From Streptomyces sp. YS415 (GTDB lineage Bacteria; Actinomycetota; Actinomycetes; Streptomycetales; Streptomycetaceae), in contig NZ_JAMJFL010000030.1 of NCBI RefSeq assembly GCF_023544665.1, forward strand, positions 29,611-93,610: a stretch of 64,000 bases of DNA, written 5' to 3'. Shown in pieces: positions 53,081 to 62,555 of this stretch (position 1 is the first letter of the stretch; every line of letters begins with the position of its first letter). Under the pieces are notes generated by a model that saw only the letters and a program-made list of their open reading frames with translations, was not told the origin of the DNA and did not search any database. Position numbers and translations under genes: made by a program.

Positions 53081-53087
53081 GCATGGC

Positions 53088-53636
53088 ATGACGAGTGAGC
53101 CGGAGCAGCAGTGGGGAGTGGGGACGCAGGACGCGTTCCAGCGTCTGTGGACACCCCATCGGATGGCCTACATCCAGGGCGAGAACAAGCCGACCGGCCC
53201 CGGGGCCGACGACGGATGTCCCTTCTGCTCGATTCCGGCCAAATCCGACGAGGACGGCCTCGTCGTCCGGCGCGGTGAGCAGGTCTACGCGGTGCTGAAC
53301 CTGTACCCGTACAACGGCGGCCACCTGATGGTCGTGCCCTACCGCCATGTCGCGGACTACACCGATCTCACCGAGCCGGAGACCGTCGAGCTGGCGGCTC
53401 TGACCAAGCAGGCGATGACGGCTCTGCGCACCGCGTCCGGGGCGCACGGCTTCAACATCGGCATGAACCAGGGCACGGTCGCCGGCGCCGGGATCGCGGC
53501 CCATCTCCACCAGCACATCGTGCCGCGCTGGGGAGGCGACACGAACTTCATGCCGGTGGTGGGGCACACCAAGGTGCTGCCGCAGCTGCTGGCGGACACC
53601 CGGAAGATGCTGGCGGAGGCCTGGCCGGCCGTATGA
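53088..53636 (+). CDS. HIT-family nucleotide hydrolase/transferase
   Basis: 182 aa. The histidine triad HLHQHIVPRWGGD is present, and CPFCSIP near residue 45 may bind zinc. It matches the actinobacterial AP4A phosphorylase-type HIT protein that sits beside thrS and pgsA. The middle His attacks the alpha phosphate of dinucleotides. ATG 53088 has no RBS, fitting the leaderless reading. Confidence 0.9.
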   Translation: MTSEPEQQWGVGTQDAFQRLWTPHRMAYIQGENKPTGPGADDGCPFCSIPAKSDEDGLVVRRGEQVYAVLNLYPYNGGHLMVVPYRHVADYTDLTEPETVELAALTKQAMTALRTASGAHGFNIGMNQGTVAGAGIAAHLHQHIVPRWGGDTNFMPVVGHTKVLPQLLADTRKMLAEAWPAV

Positions 53637-53645
53637 CGCGAGGAC

Positions 53646-53671
53646 GGGCGCCGTCCGGGGGACCGGCGCCC
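53646..53671. terminator. Terminator between the convergent HIT and membrane-protein genes
   Basis: GGGCGCCG-TCC pairs with GGACCGGCGCCC with one bulged base, between the stops at 53636 and 53679. Confidence 0.6.
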
Positions 53672-53678
53672 GCTGCCG

Positions 53679-55334
53679 TCACGCGTCGTACACGTCCGCC
53701 TTCCGGGGCGCGGGGTCCTGCACGGCCGTACTGAGGAACGCGGAGCGTGCGCCGAACTTCTCGGTGTTCACGCCGTTCTCCTCCAGCACCTTGATCGCCG
53801 CCGCGTGCACCACGCGCAGCACCGGAGTGGCCGCCCGCAGGGCGTCGTCGGCCATGAAGCGGTGCCGCCACGGCTTGTCGGCCCAGGCGTGCCGCAGGCC
53901 GAACGGCTCGGGCAGGACCAGGCTGCCGCCGAGCCAGTTCAGCAGCGGCGGGTACCAGCCGAGCGGGGCCCGGGCGGCGAGGCGTACCACCTCGTCGGCG
54001 TTGACCAGCGGCAGCTTGATCGTCCGGGTCTCCCAGGGCTTGAGGGACTTGCTGACCTCCCTGGTGGGGGCCTCGGACTTCGAGGTGAACAAGGGGTGCA
54101 CCGGGCCGAGCGCGTGGCCGGTGACCTCGATGCGCAGCGTCTCGTGCAGCACGGTGACCGTGATCAGCATGGTGATCACCAGCTGCCCGTCCCACAGCGT
54201 CCACTGCACGCCCAGGTAGTGCCGGTCGCCCGCGCCGAACTGCTGCTTGTTGCAGATCTCCTGTATCGCGTGCTGCTTGACCTGGTAGGCCTCGACGTCG
54301 GTGCCGCCGGGCCGGGCCACCGCCTTGGCGTTCTCGCCGATCGGCGTGACGACCCAGTGCCGTATGGACGGGGTCGGGAAGCCGCCGGTGTTCAGCGGGC
54401 CGCGCGCCAGCATCTTCAGCTGGTCGTGGATGGACCGTATGACGTCCCAGCTGCGGAAGGGGTGGATCTCGCGGGTGGGGTCGGCGGCGACGAGATCCTC
54501 GGCGAGCTGCCAGCTGCCCCAGCGGGTGCCCATGCCGAGGATGCCCTTGGGGCCGGCGTAGAAGACGGAGTTGGAGCGCTGCTCGGCGCTGAGCTTGGCC
54601 AGGGACTGGCGGAGCTGCTCGGCCGCGTTCTCGCCGGGGCTGCTCGGGACGGCCTCGGGGACCTTGGCGCCGACACTGCTGCCGGCCAGCAGGCCGTCCC
54701 AGCGCTCGCGCAGGTCCGCGGCCGTGCGCTCGCAGATCTGCTTGGCCAGGTACCAGCCGACGACGGGCAGGACGAGCGACGCGCGCGCGTACCAGCCCCA
54801 GAAGCCGGTGAACGGCATCTTGACCAGGAAGAGCACGGCGAGGGCGCCGACGGCGACGAGCAGCACGGTGGCGAGGGCGCCGACCCGCCGGTCCTCGCGC
54901 CTGGCCATGCTGGTGCGCAGCTGGAAGACGAGCAGCCAGGCGAGCAGTCCGGGCAGGAACAGGACGCCGCACAGGACCATCACGACGGTCAGGCGGTTGT
55001 CGCGCTCCTTGCGGATGTTGTTGGCCGCCAGGCAGTGCTCGACGACGACCTGCGGCTCGGCGCCGAAGGACTGGATGAGGGGTTTGCGGCCGGGGCCGAT
55101 CATGCGGTCGACGACCGCGCGGGAGAAGGCCTCGCCGAGATTCGGCCGGAACAGCTTGATCCTGCCCGCCTTCACGGCCGACTGGTGCCATTCGCTGTTG
55201 GCGTCCAGGATCTGCTCGACGCCGGTGTCGCGGTAGGCCGCCGAGGCCAGCGCGAACGTCGCCGTCTGCCCCTCGTCGCCCGTGCGCGGCACCTGGGGAC
55301 CGAAGATGTCCCCGTAACCGCTGTCAACGGTCAT
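53679..55334 (-). CDS. Membrane protein of 551 aa, function unknown
   Basis: Residues 1-100 are soluble. A first helix pair (LTVVMVLCGVLFLPGLLAWLLVF, VGALATVLLVAVGALAVLFLV) and a third (ASLVLPVVGWYLA) are followed by a long soluble region of about 350 residues (SNSVFYAGPKGILGMGTRWGSWQLAEDLVAADP). A short hydrophobic stretch at about 365-385 (VITMLITVTVLHETLRI) may be buried. I recognise no family. The start ATG 55334 opens TVDSGYGDIFGP; it is 209 nt from the EF-G2 gene. Confidence 0.8.
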   Translation of the reverse strand: MTVDSGYGDIFGPQVPRTGDEGQTATFALASAAYRDTGVEQILDANSEWHQSAVKAGRIKLFRPNLGEAFSRAVVDRMIGPGRKPLIQSFGAEPQVVVEHCLAANNIRKERDNRLTVVMVLCGVLFLPGLLAWLLVFQLRTSMARREDRRVGALATVLLVAVGALAVLFLVKMPFTGFWGWYARASLVLPVVGWYLAKQICERTAADLRERWDGLLAGSSVGAKVPEAVPSSPGENAAEQLRQSLAKLSAEQRSNSVFYAGPKGILGMGTRWGSWQLAEDLVAADPTREIHPFRSWDVIRSIHDQLKMLARGPLNTGGFPTPSIRHWVVTPIGENAKAVARPGGTDVEAYQVKQHAIQEICNKQQFGAGDRHYLGVQWTLWDGQLVITMLITVTVLHETLRIEVTGHALGPVHPLFTSKSEAPTREVSKSLKPWETRTIKLPLVNADEVVRLAARAPLGWYPPLLNWLGGSLVLPEPFGLRHAWADKPWRHRFMADDALRAATPVLRVVHAAAIKVLEENGVNTEKFGARSAFLSTAVQDPAPRKADVYDA

Positions 55335-55543
55335 TCCCGCCCCCGATCGCCGCCCACTGTCGTTGTGCGGCTTTCCCGACTTCCTTGCCCGGCACACCTG
55401 TTGATCAGGTCATCAGGGTATCCGCAGCCACCGACAGTTCGTCGGCGGACGGCCGAAGCCGCCCGCCGACGCGGAGGGGAGCGTTCCACAAAGACCTTCC
55501 GGATGGGGCCCGTTGACCCCACCCGGCTTGTGCCCGGGACCGA

Positions 55544-57742
55544 CTACGCGGAATCGCGGGTCTGTTCGCGGACCCTTTCGGCGACCTGCGGCGGCATCGG
55601 CTCGTGCCGCGCGTAGGAGCGGCTGAAGCGGGCGGTGCCGTGCGAGAGGGAGCGCAGGTCGACGGCGTACCGGCCGATCTCGATCTCCGGCACCTCGGCG
55701 CGGACCAGGGTGCGGCTGCCCGCGGTCTGCTCGGTGCCGAGCACCCGGCCGCGCCGACCCGAGAGGTCGCTCATCACGGCGCCCACGTACTCGTCGCCGA
55801 CCAGCACACTCACCTCCGCGACCGGCTCCAGGAGGTGGATCTTCGCGTCGGCCGCGGCCTCCCGCAGCGCCAGCGCCCCGGCCGTCTGGAAGGCGGCGTC
55901 GGAGGAGTCCACCGAGTGCGCCTTGCCGTCGAGGAGGGTGATCCGGACGTCGATGAGCGGATGGCCGGCCGCGACGCCCTTGGCCGCCTGGGCGCGCACG
56001 CCCTTCTCGACGGAGGGGATGAACTGCCGCGGCACGGCCCCGCCGACCACCTTGTCCACGAACTCGATGCCCGAGCCGCCGGGCAGCGGTTCCACCTCGA
56101 TCTCGCAGATGGCGTACTGCCCGTGCCCGCCGGACTGCTTCACATGCCGCCCGCGCCCGGCCGACTTGTCGGCGAACGTCTCCCGCAGGGAGACCTGGTG
56201 CGGTACGACGTCGACCTGGACGCCGTAGCGGCTGCGCAGCCGCTCCAGGGCCACGTCGGCGTGGGCCTCGCCGAGGCACCACAGGACCACCTGGTGGGTG
56301 TCCTGGTTCTGCTCCAGACGCATGGTGGGGTCCTCGGCGACCAGCCGGGCCAGGCCCTGGGAGAGCTTGTCCTCGTCCGCCTTGCTGTGCGCCTGGATGG
56401 CCAGCGGCAGCAGCGGGTCGGGCATCTCCCACGGTTCCATCAGCAGCGGGTCGTCCTTGGCGGAGAGGGTGTCGCCGGTCTCCGCGCGGTTCAGTTTCGC
56501 CACGCACGCGAGGTCGCCGGCGATGCAGTGGGTCAGCGCCCGCTGCTGCTTGCCGAACGGCCGGGACAGCGCGCCGATCCGTTCGTCGACGTCGTGATCC
56601 TCGTGCCCGCGGTCGGCGAGGCCGTGCCCCGAGACGTGGACCGTCTCGTCGGGGCGCAGGGTGCCGGAGAAGACGCGGACGAGCGAGACGCGGCCGACGT
56701 AGGGGTCCGACGCCGTCTTCACCACCTCCGCGACCAGCGGCCCGGACGGATCGCACGGCTTCAGCTCGCGCGGCCTGCCGTCGACCGTGGTCACCCGGGG
56801 AGCCTCGCGCTCCAGCGGGGTCGGGAAGCCGCCGGTGACCAGCTCCAGCAGCTCGACGGTGCCGAGGCCCTGCCGGGCGCCCTCGGCGGCGGGGGCGGCG
56901 GCCAGGACGGGGAAGAAGACACCGCGCGCGACGGCCCGCTCCAGGTCCTGGACGAGCGTCTTGACGTCGACCTGCTCGCCGCCGAGATAGCGGTCCATGA
57001 GGGTCTCGTCCTCGCTCTCGGCGATGATCCCCTCGATGAGCCGGTTGCGGGCCTCCTCGATCCGCGGCAGCAGGTCCTGCCCGGGTTCGGACTCCGTGCG
57101 CTGTCCGGAGGAGTAGTCGAACAGCTTCTGCGACAGCAGCCCGATCAGGCCGGTCACGGGCGCGTGCCCGTCCGGCGCCGGGGGTCCGTGCAGCGGCAGG
57201 TAGAGCGGGAGCACGGCGTCGGGGTCGTCGGCGCCGAAGGCGTCCGCGCAGATCCGCGTCATCTCCTCGTAGTCCGCGCGCGCGGACTCCAGGTGCGTGA
57301 TCACGATGGCGCGCGGCATGCCGACCGCCGCGCACTCCTCCCACACCATGCGGGTCGAGCCGTCCACGCCGTCGGAGGCCGAGGCGACGAAGAGGGCCGC
57401 GTCCGCCGCTCGCAGACCGGCCCTGAGTTCCCCGACGAAGTCGGCGTATCCGGGGGTGTCCAGAAGATTGACCTTGATGCCGTCCCATTCGACGGGCACC
57501 AGGGAGAGCTGTACCGACCGCTGCTGGCGGTGCTCGATGTCGTCGTAGTCGGAAACGGTGCCGCCGTCCTCCACGCGGCCCGCCCGGTTCACTGCTCCCG
57601 CGGTGAGCGCGAGAGCTTCCACCAACGTCGTCTTGCCCGATCCGGAGTGGCCGACCAGCACCACATTCCGTACGGACGTGGGATGGTCGGCCGCTGTTGC
57701 CCTGCCGGCGGCTCCGGGGTGTGCGTTCGCCTTGTCGCCCAT
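55544..57742 (-). CDS. EF-G-like translation factor paralogue (EF-G2)
   Basis: 732 aa with all EF-G domains, but the GTPase motifs are changed. G1 is GHSGSGKT (31-38). The G2 Thr region reads RQQRSVQL. G3 is DTPGYADF (95-102) where EF-G has His in place of Tyr 99. The usual G4 NKxD is replaced by ITHLES (148-153). Domains II, III, IV and V (RGRHVKQSGGHGQYAICEIEV, LEPVAEVSVLVGDEYVGAVMSDLSGRRG) are well kept. Mycobacterial EF-G2 binds GTP but lacks ribosome-dependent GTPase activity, so a regulatory or stalled-ribosome role is likely. The true EF-G gene is elsewhere. Confidence 0.92.
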   Translation of the reverse strand: MGDKANAHPGAAGRATAADHPTSVRNVVLVGHSGSGKTTLVEALALTAGAVNRAGRVEDGGTVSDYDDIEHRQQRSVQLSLVPVEWDGIKVNLLDTPGYADFVGELRAGLRAADAALFVASASDGVDGSTRMVWEECAAVGMPRAIVITHLESARADYEEMTRICADAFGADDPDAVLPLYLPLHGPPAPDGHAPVTGLIGLLSQKLFDYSSGQRTESEPGQDLLPRIEEARNRLIEGIIAESEDETLMDRYLGGEQVDVKTLVQDLERAVARGVFFPVLAAAPAAEGARQGLGTVELLELVTGGFPTPLEREAPRVTTVDGRPRELKPCDPSGPLVAEVVKTASDPYVGRVSLVRVFSGTLRPDETVHVSGHGLADRGHEDHDVDERIGALSRPFGKQQRALTHCIAGDLACVAKLNRAETGDTLSAKDDPLLMEPWEMPDPLLPLAIQAHSKADEDKLSQGLARLVAEDPTMRLEQNQDTHQVVLWCLGEAHADVALERLRSRYGVQVDVVPHQVSLRETFADKSAGRGRHVKQSGGHGQYAICEIEVEPLPGGSGIEFVDKVVGGAVPRQFIPSVEKGVRAQAAKGVAAGHPLIDVRITLLDGKAHSVDSSDAAFQTAGALALREAAADAKIHLLEPVAEVSVLVGDEYVGAVMSDLSGRRGRVLGTEQTAGSRTLVRAEVPEIEIGRYAVDLRSLSHGTARFSRSYARHEPMPPQVAERVREQTRDSA

Positions 57743-58005
57743 GGCCTTGCCTCCCGTACACGGTGAGGTCTTCTGTGGGCGCGGACGTGCGACTCCGCGT
57801 GCGGTGGCGGCTGCGGTGACGCCCGCGGTTCTTCGAGCTTTCCACTCCCGTCACGGTGCGTCCATACGACGGACGTGATCGCGCCCGCCGCTCCCGCCCG
57901 TCCCGCGAACCGGCGCCCGGCCGCCGCCCGCACGCGCGCGTGGCTACGATGGGCCAGCCGGTGGCCAGCAGGGGCCGCGCGGCCACACCGAACCTCGGGA
58001 AGGCC

Positions 58006-58707
58006 ATGCTGAACAAGTACGCGCGTGCATTCTTCACGCGTGTCCTCACACCGTTCGCCGCGTTTCTGATCCGGCGGGGCGTCAGCCCCGACACGGTCAC
58101 GCTGATCGGCACCGCCGGCGTGATGGCGGGCGCGCTGGTGTTCTACCCGCAGGGCGAGTTCTTCTGGGGCACGGTCGTGATCACGCTCTTCGTGTTCTCC
58201 GACCTCGTCGACGGCAACATGGCCCGCCAGCTGGGCCGCTCCAGCCGCTGGGGCGCCTTCCTGGACTCCACGCTCGACCGGGTCGCCGACGGCGCGGTCT
58301 TCGGCGGATTCGCGCTCTGGTACGCCGGGGGCGGCGACGACCTCGTGCTGTGCGCGGTCTCGATCTTCTGTCTGGCGAGCGGCCAGGTGGTGTCGTACAC
58401 CAAGGCCCGGGGCGAGTCGATCGGGCTGCCGGTCGCCGTGAACGGTCTGATCGAGCGGGCCGAGCGGCTGGTGATCTCCCTGGTCGCGGCCGGACTCGCG
58501 GGCCTGCACGCCTTCGGGGTGCCCGGTATCCAGTACCTGCTGCCCGTCGCGCTGTGGATCGTCGCCGTGGGAAGCCTGGTCACGCTGATCCAGCGGGTCG
58601 TCACCGTGCGCCGGGAATCCGCCGAGGCGGACCGGGCGGACGAGGCGGCCGCACGGTCCGGCCCCGAGCAGGGGAGCACCGCGCAGGGGAGCGAGGCCGC
58701 GAAATGA
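58006..58707 (+). CDS. pgsA: CDP-alcohol phosphatidyltransferase (phosphatidylinositol phosphate synthase type)
   Basis: 233 aa. The family signature D-x2-DG-x2-AR-x8-G-x3-D-x3-D is exact (DLVDGNMARQLGRSSRWGAFLDSTLD). Six helices. In actinobacteria the enzyme at this locus joins CDP-diacylglycerol and inositol phosphate. The ATG 58006 follows GGGAAGG. Its stop overlaps the acyltransferase start (ATGA), starting the phosphatidylinositol mannoside operon. TACGAT at 57945 is the likely -10. Confidence 0.92.
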   Translation: MLNKYARAFFTRVLTPFAAFLIRRGVSPDTVTLIGTAGVMAGALVFYPQGEFFWGTVVITLFVFSDLVDGNMARQLGRSSRWGAFLDSTLDRVADGAVFGGFALWYAGGGDDLVLCAVSIFCLASGQVVSYTKARGESIGLPVAVNGLIERAERLVISLVAAGLAGLHAFGVPGIQYLLPVALWIVAVGSLVTLIQRVVTVRRESAEADRADEAAARSGPEQGSTAQGSEAAK

Positions 58708-59612
58708 GCGCCCGGGAACGACTGACGGACGCGCTGTACGGCCTGGGCTGGAGCACCGTCAAGAAGCTGCCCGAGCCGGTCGCGGTGCGGCTCGGCCGGA
58801 CGATCGCGGACGTCGCGTGGAAGCGGCGCGGCGCGGGCGTGCTGCGCCTGGAGAGCAACCTCGCGCGCGTGGTGCCCGACGCGAGCCCGCAGCGCCTCGC
58901 CGAGCTCTCCCGCGCGGGCATGCGCTCGTACCTGCGCTACTGGATCGAGTCCTTCCGGCTCCCGGCCTGGAGCGCGGAACGCGTCGTGGCCGGGCTCGAG
59001 ATCAGGGACCTGCACCGGCTGGACGAGGGCCTGGCGGCCGGCAAGGGCGTCGTCCTTGCCCTGCCGCACCTCGGCAACTGGGACCTGGCCGGTGCGTGGC
59101 TGACCACCGCGCTGAAGATGCCGTTCACGACGGTCGCCGAGCGCCTGAAGCCGGAGACCCTCTACGACCGGTTCGTCGCCTACCGCGAGGGCCTCGGCAT
59201 GGAGGTGCTGCCGCACAGCGGCGGCTCCGCGTTCGGCACGCTGGCCCGGCGGCTGCGCGACGGCGGCGTGGTCTGCCTGGTGGCCGACCGGGACCTGTCC
59301 GCCTCCGGCGTGGAGGTCAAGTTCTTCGGCGAGACGGCCCGGATGCCGGCCGGACCCGCGCTGCTCGCCCTGCACACCGGCGCGGTGCTGCTTCCGGTGA
59401 CGCTCTGGTACGACGACGCGCGCATGATGCTGGGCCGGGTGCATCCCCCGGTCGAGGTGCCCGAGACAGGTACCCGGACCGAGAAGACGTCTGTCATGAC
59501 ACAGGCGCTGGCCGACGCCTTCGCCACGGGGATCGCCGAGCATCCGGAGGACTGGCACATGCTGCAGCGGTTGTGGGTGGCCGATCTCGACCCCGCGAAG
59601 GACCCGTCGTGA
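58704..59612 (+). CDS. patA: Phosphatidylinositol mannoside acyltransferase
   Basis: 302 aa. LpxL/PatA-type acyltransferase with the HX4D motif in LPHLGNWDLAGAW, plus SGGSAFGTLARRLRDGG and LVADRDLSASGVEV. It adds a fatty acid to a mannose of phosphatidylinositol mannoside at the inner face of the membrane. The order pgsA-patA-pimA, with overlapping ends, supports this role. Confidence 0.9.
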   Translation: MSARERLTDALYGLGWSTVKKLPEPVAVRLGRTIADVAWKRRGAGVLRLESNLARVVPDASPQRLAELSRAGMRSYLRYWIESFRLPAWSAERVVAGLEIRDLHRLDEGLAAGKGVVLALPHLGNWDLAGAWLTTALKMPFTTVAERLKPETLYDRFVAYREGLGMEVLPHSGGSAFGTLARRLRDGGVVCLVADRDLSASGVEVKFFGETARMPAGPALLALHTGAVLLPVTLWYDDARMMLGRVHPPVEVPETGTRTEKTSVMTQALADAFATGIAEHPEDWHMLQRLWVADLDPAKDPS

Positions 59613-60781
59613 GGATCGGCATCGTCTGCCCGTACTCCTGGGACGTGCCGGGCGGCGTCCAGTTCCACATCCGGGACCTGGCCGAGTACTTCATCCGCCT
59701 CGGCCACGAGGTGTCCGTGCTCGCCCCCTCCGACGACGACACCCCGCTGCCGCCGTACGTCGTCTCGGCCGGCCGCGCCGTCCCGGTGCCGTACAACGGC
59801 TCGGTCGCCCGGCTGAACTTCGGCTTCCTGTCGGCCGCGCGGGTGCGCCGGTGGCTGCACGACGGCGCGTTCGACGTCGTGCACATCCACGAGCCGTCCT
59901 CGCCGTCCCTCGGGCTGCTCACCTGCTGGGCCGCGCAGGGCCCGCTGGTCGCGACCTTCCACACCTCCAACCCGCGCTCCAAGGCCATGATCGCCGCGTA
60001 CTCGATCCTGCAGGCCGCCCTGGAGAAGATCAGCGCGCGGATCGCGGTGAGCGAGTACGCCCGCCGCACGCTGGTCGAGCACCTGGGCGGGGACGCGGTC
60101 GTCATCCCCAACGGCGTCGACGTCGACTTCTTCGCCAAGGCCGAGCCCAAGCCGGAGTGGCAGGGCGACACGATCGGCTTCATCGGCCGGATCGACGAAC
60201 CCCGCAAGGGCCTGCCGGTGCTGATGAAGGCGCTGCCGCGGATCCTCGCCGCCCGGCCGCAGGCCCGGCTGCTGGTCGCCGGGCGCGGCGACGCGGAGGA
60301 GGCGGTGGAGGACCTGCCCGAGGAGCTGCGCTCGCGGGTGGAGTTCCTCGGCATGGTCAGCGACGAGGACAAGGCACGCTTCCTGCGCAGTGTCGACCTG
60401 TACGTCGCCCCCAACACCGGCGGCGAGAGCTTCGGGATCGTCCTGGTCGAGGCGATGTCGGCGGGGGCGCCGGTGCTCGCCTCGGACCTGGACGCCTTCG
60501 CGCAGGTCCTGGACCGGGGAGCCGCGGGCGAACTGTTCGCCAACGAGAACGCCGACGCGCTCGCCGAGGCGGCGGTACGGCTGCTGGAGGACCCGGCCCG
60601 GCGTGCGGAACTGCGCGAGCGGGGCAGCGCCCATGTCCGGCGGTTCGACTGGTCGACGGTCGGCGCGGACATCCTGTCGGTGTACGAGACGGTGACCGAC
60701 GGAACGACGGCAGTGGCAACGGACGAGCGCACGGACCGGACACCCGGGCTGCGGGCACGGCTGGGGCTGGCGCGGGACTGA
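59609..60781 (+). CDS. pimA: Phosphatidylinositol alpha-mannosyltransferase
   Basis: 390 aa GT4 enzyme using GDP-mannose. N-terminal loop YSWDVPGGVQFHIRDLAEYF, IHEPSSPSLGLL, then FIGRIDEPRKGLPVLMKAL, and the nucleotide-sugar motif GGESFGIVLVEAMSAGAPV. It transfers the first mannose to phosphatidylinositol. GTG start overlaps the patA stop (GTGA). A disordered Thr/Asp-rich tail ends it. Confidence 0.92.
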   Translation: MRIGIVCPYSWDVPGGVQFHIRDLAEYFIRLGHEVSVLAPSDDDTPLPPYVVSAGRAVPVPYNGSVARLNFGFLSAARVRRWLHDGAFDVVHIHEPSSPSLGLLTCWAAQGPLVATFHTSNPRSKAMIAAYSILQAALEKISARIAVSEYARRTLVEHLGGDAVVIPNGVDVDFFAKAEPKPEWQGDTIGFIGRIDEPRKGLPVLMKALPRILAARPQARLLVAGRGDAEEAVEDLPEELRSRVEFLGMVSDEDKARFLRSVDLYVAPNTGGESFGIVLVEAMSAGAPVLASDLDAFAQVLDRGAAGELFANENADALAEAAVRLLEDPARRAELRERGSAHVRRFDWSTVGADILSVYETVTDGTTAVATDERTDRTPGLRARLGLARD

Positions 60782-60990
60782 GGGCCGCGCGCGGGGGCCG
60801 GAACGGCGGCACGCGTGCGTGAGCTCGTGGTGGCAGCGTGGCGGCTCGGCGTGCCGTTGTGCGCGGGGTTCACGGCGGCGGTACGCGCCTTCCCGGCCGG
60901 AGCGTCGCACCGCGACCGGCTCCCCGGGCCCCGGCCCGCTCGCCCAGGCGCTCGTAGCGTGCCGGCCGCACCTCGGTAACCTTGCCGCCC

Positions 60991-61533
60991 GTGACCGCAA
61001 CCCTCATCTGGATCCTCGTCGCCCTCGTCGCGTTCGGCCTGTACCTGAGCTGGACCGCCGGCCGTCTGGACCGGCTGCACGCCCGGATCGACGCGACCCG
61101 TGCCGGGCTCGACGCGCAGCTGCTCAGGCGGGCCTCGGTCGCCCAGGAACTCGCCACCTCCGGGGTGCTCGACCCGGCCGCCTCGATCGTCCTCTACGAG
61201 GCCGCCCACGCCGCCCGGCAGGCCGAGGAGGAGCACCGGGAGGTCGCCGAGAGCGACCTCAGCCAGGCGCTGCGGGCCGTGTTCGCCGAGGCCCCGCAGG
61301 TCGAGGGGGTCCGCCAGGCGCCCGGGGGAGAGGAGGCCGCCCGCGAACTGACCGAGGCGGTGCGCAGGGTGCCGATGGCCCGCCGCTTCCACAACGACGC
61401 GGTACGCGCCGCCCGGGCGCTGCGCCGGCACCGCAAGGTCCGCTGGTTCCGGCTGGCCGGCCACGCGCCGTTCCCGCTGGCCTTCGAGATGGACGACGAG
61501 CCCCCGTCGGCGCTGACCGACCGGGCCGCCTGA
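60991..61533 (+). CDS. Membrane-anchored LemA-like helical protein
   Basis: 180 aa. One N-terminal helix (ATLIWILVALVAFGLYLSW), then long amphipathic helices (LDRLHARIDATRAGLDAQLLRRASVAQELATSG) like LemA-type proteins. Function unknown. GTG 60991 lies 8 nt after TAACCT, so the mRNA may be leaderless. It follows the pimA operon after 209 nt. Confidence 0.75.
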   Translation: MTATLIWILVALVAFGLYLSWTAGRLDRLHARIDATRAGLDAQLLRRASVAQELATSGVLDPAASIVLYEAAHAARQAEEEHREVAESDLSQALRAVFAEAPQVEGVRQAPGGEEAARELTEAVRRVPMARRFHNDAVRAARALRRHRKVRWFRLAGHAPFPLAFEMDDEPPSALTDRAA

Positions 61534-61649
61534 CCCCGCCGTACGCGAAAAGGATCCACCGCCTGGCCATTGGCCCTTGCTGTGGCCTGGCCCAATCGCG
61601 TTTCCTCGGTGGGGTAGCAACCCTCTTTTCACATATGTGAGGTCAACCC

Positions 61650-62555
61650 GTGTCCATCACCGAGAACCAGGCTCCCGCAACCGGTACCGCGCGAGTGAAG
61701 CGCGGCATGGCCGAGCAGCTCAAGGGCGGCGTGATCATGGACGTCGTCACGCCGGAGCAGGCGAAGATCGCCGAGGACGCGGGCGCCGTCGCCGTCATGG
61801 CCCTGGAGCGGGTCCCGGCCGACATCCGCAAGGACGGCGGCGTGGCCCGTATGTCCGACCCGGACATGATCGAGGGCATCATCGACGCGGTCTCCATCCC
61901 GGTGATGGCCAAGTCCCGCATCGGCCACTTCGTCGAGGCCCAGGTGCTGCAGTCCCTCGGCGTGGACTACATCGACGAGTCCGAGGTCCTCACCCCGGCC
62001 GACGAGGTCAACCACTCCGACAAGTGGGCGTTCACCACCCCCTTCGTCTGCGGTGCCACCAACCTGGGCGAGGCCCTGCGCCGCATCGCCGAGGGCGCGG
62101 CCATGATCCGCTCCAAGGGCGAGGCCGGCACCGGCAACGTCGTCGAGGCCGTCCGCCACCTGCGCCAGATCAAGAACGAGATCGCCAAGCTGCGCGGCTT
62201 CGACAACAACGAGCTCTACGCCGCCGCCAAGGAGCTGCGCGCCCCCTACGAGCTGGTCAAGGAAGTCTCCGAGCTCGGCAAGCTCCCGGTCGTGCTGTTC
62301 TCCGCCGGTGGCGTCGCCACCCCCGCCGACGCCGCGCTGATGCGCCAGCTCGGCGCCGAGGGCGTGTTCGTCGGCTCCGGCATCTTCAAGTCCGGCGACC
62401 CCGCCAAGCGTGCCGCCGCCATCGTGAAGGCCACCACCTTCTACGACGACCCGAAGATCATCGCGGACGCCTCCCGCAACCTCGGCGAGGCCATGGTCGG
62501 CATCAACTGCGACACCCTGCCCGAGGCCGAGCGCTACGCCAACCGGGGCTGGTGA
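61650..62555 (+). CDS. pdxS: Pyridoxal 5'-phosphate synthase, lyase subunit
   Basis: 301 aa (beta/alpha)8 synthase that makes PLP from ribose 5-phosphate, glyceraldehyde 3-phosphate and ammonia. Family blocks are KRGMAEQLKGGVIMDVVTPEQ, ALERVPADIRKDGGVARMSDP, MAKSRIGHFVEA (with the key Lys) and GEAGTGNVVEAVRH. The GTG at 61650 has GTGAGGT upstream. Upstream of it the sequence GCCTGGCC occurs at 61561 and again at 61585; this could be a regulator site but is weak. Confidence 0.97.
   Translation: MSITENQAPATGTARVKRGMAEQLKGGVIMDVVTPEQAKIAEDAGAVAVMALERVPADIRKDGGVARMSDPDMIEGIIDAVSIPVMAKSRIGHFVEAQVLQSLGVDYIDESEVLTPADEVNHSDKWAFTTPFVCGATNLGEALRRIAEGAAMIRSKGEAGTGNVVEAVRHLRQIKNEIAKLRGFDNNELYAAAKELRAPYELVKEVSELGKLPVVLFSAGGVATPADAALMRQLGAEGVFVGSGIFKSGDPAKRAAAIVKATTFYDDPKIIADASRNLGEAMVGINCDTLPEAERYANRGW

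Noticed and set aside
61561..61592. GCCTGGCC direct repeat as a PdxR operator before pdxS
   Set aside because: Only an 8-bp GC-rich repeat, and no MocR-type regulator gene is in the window.
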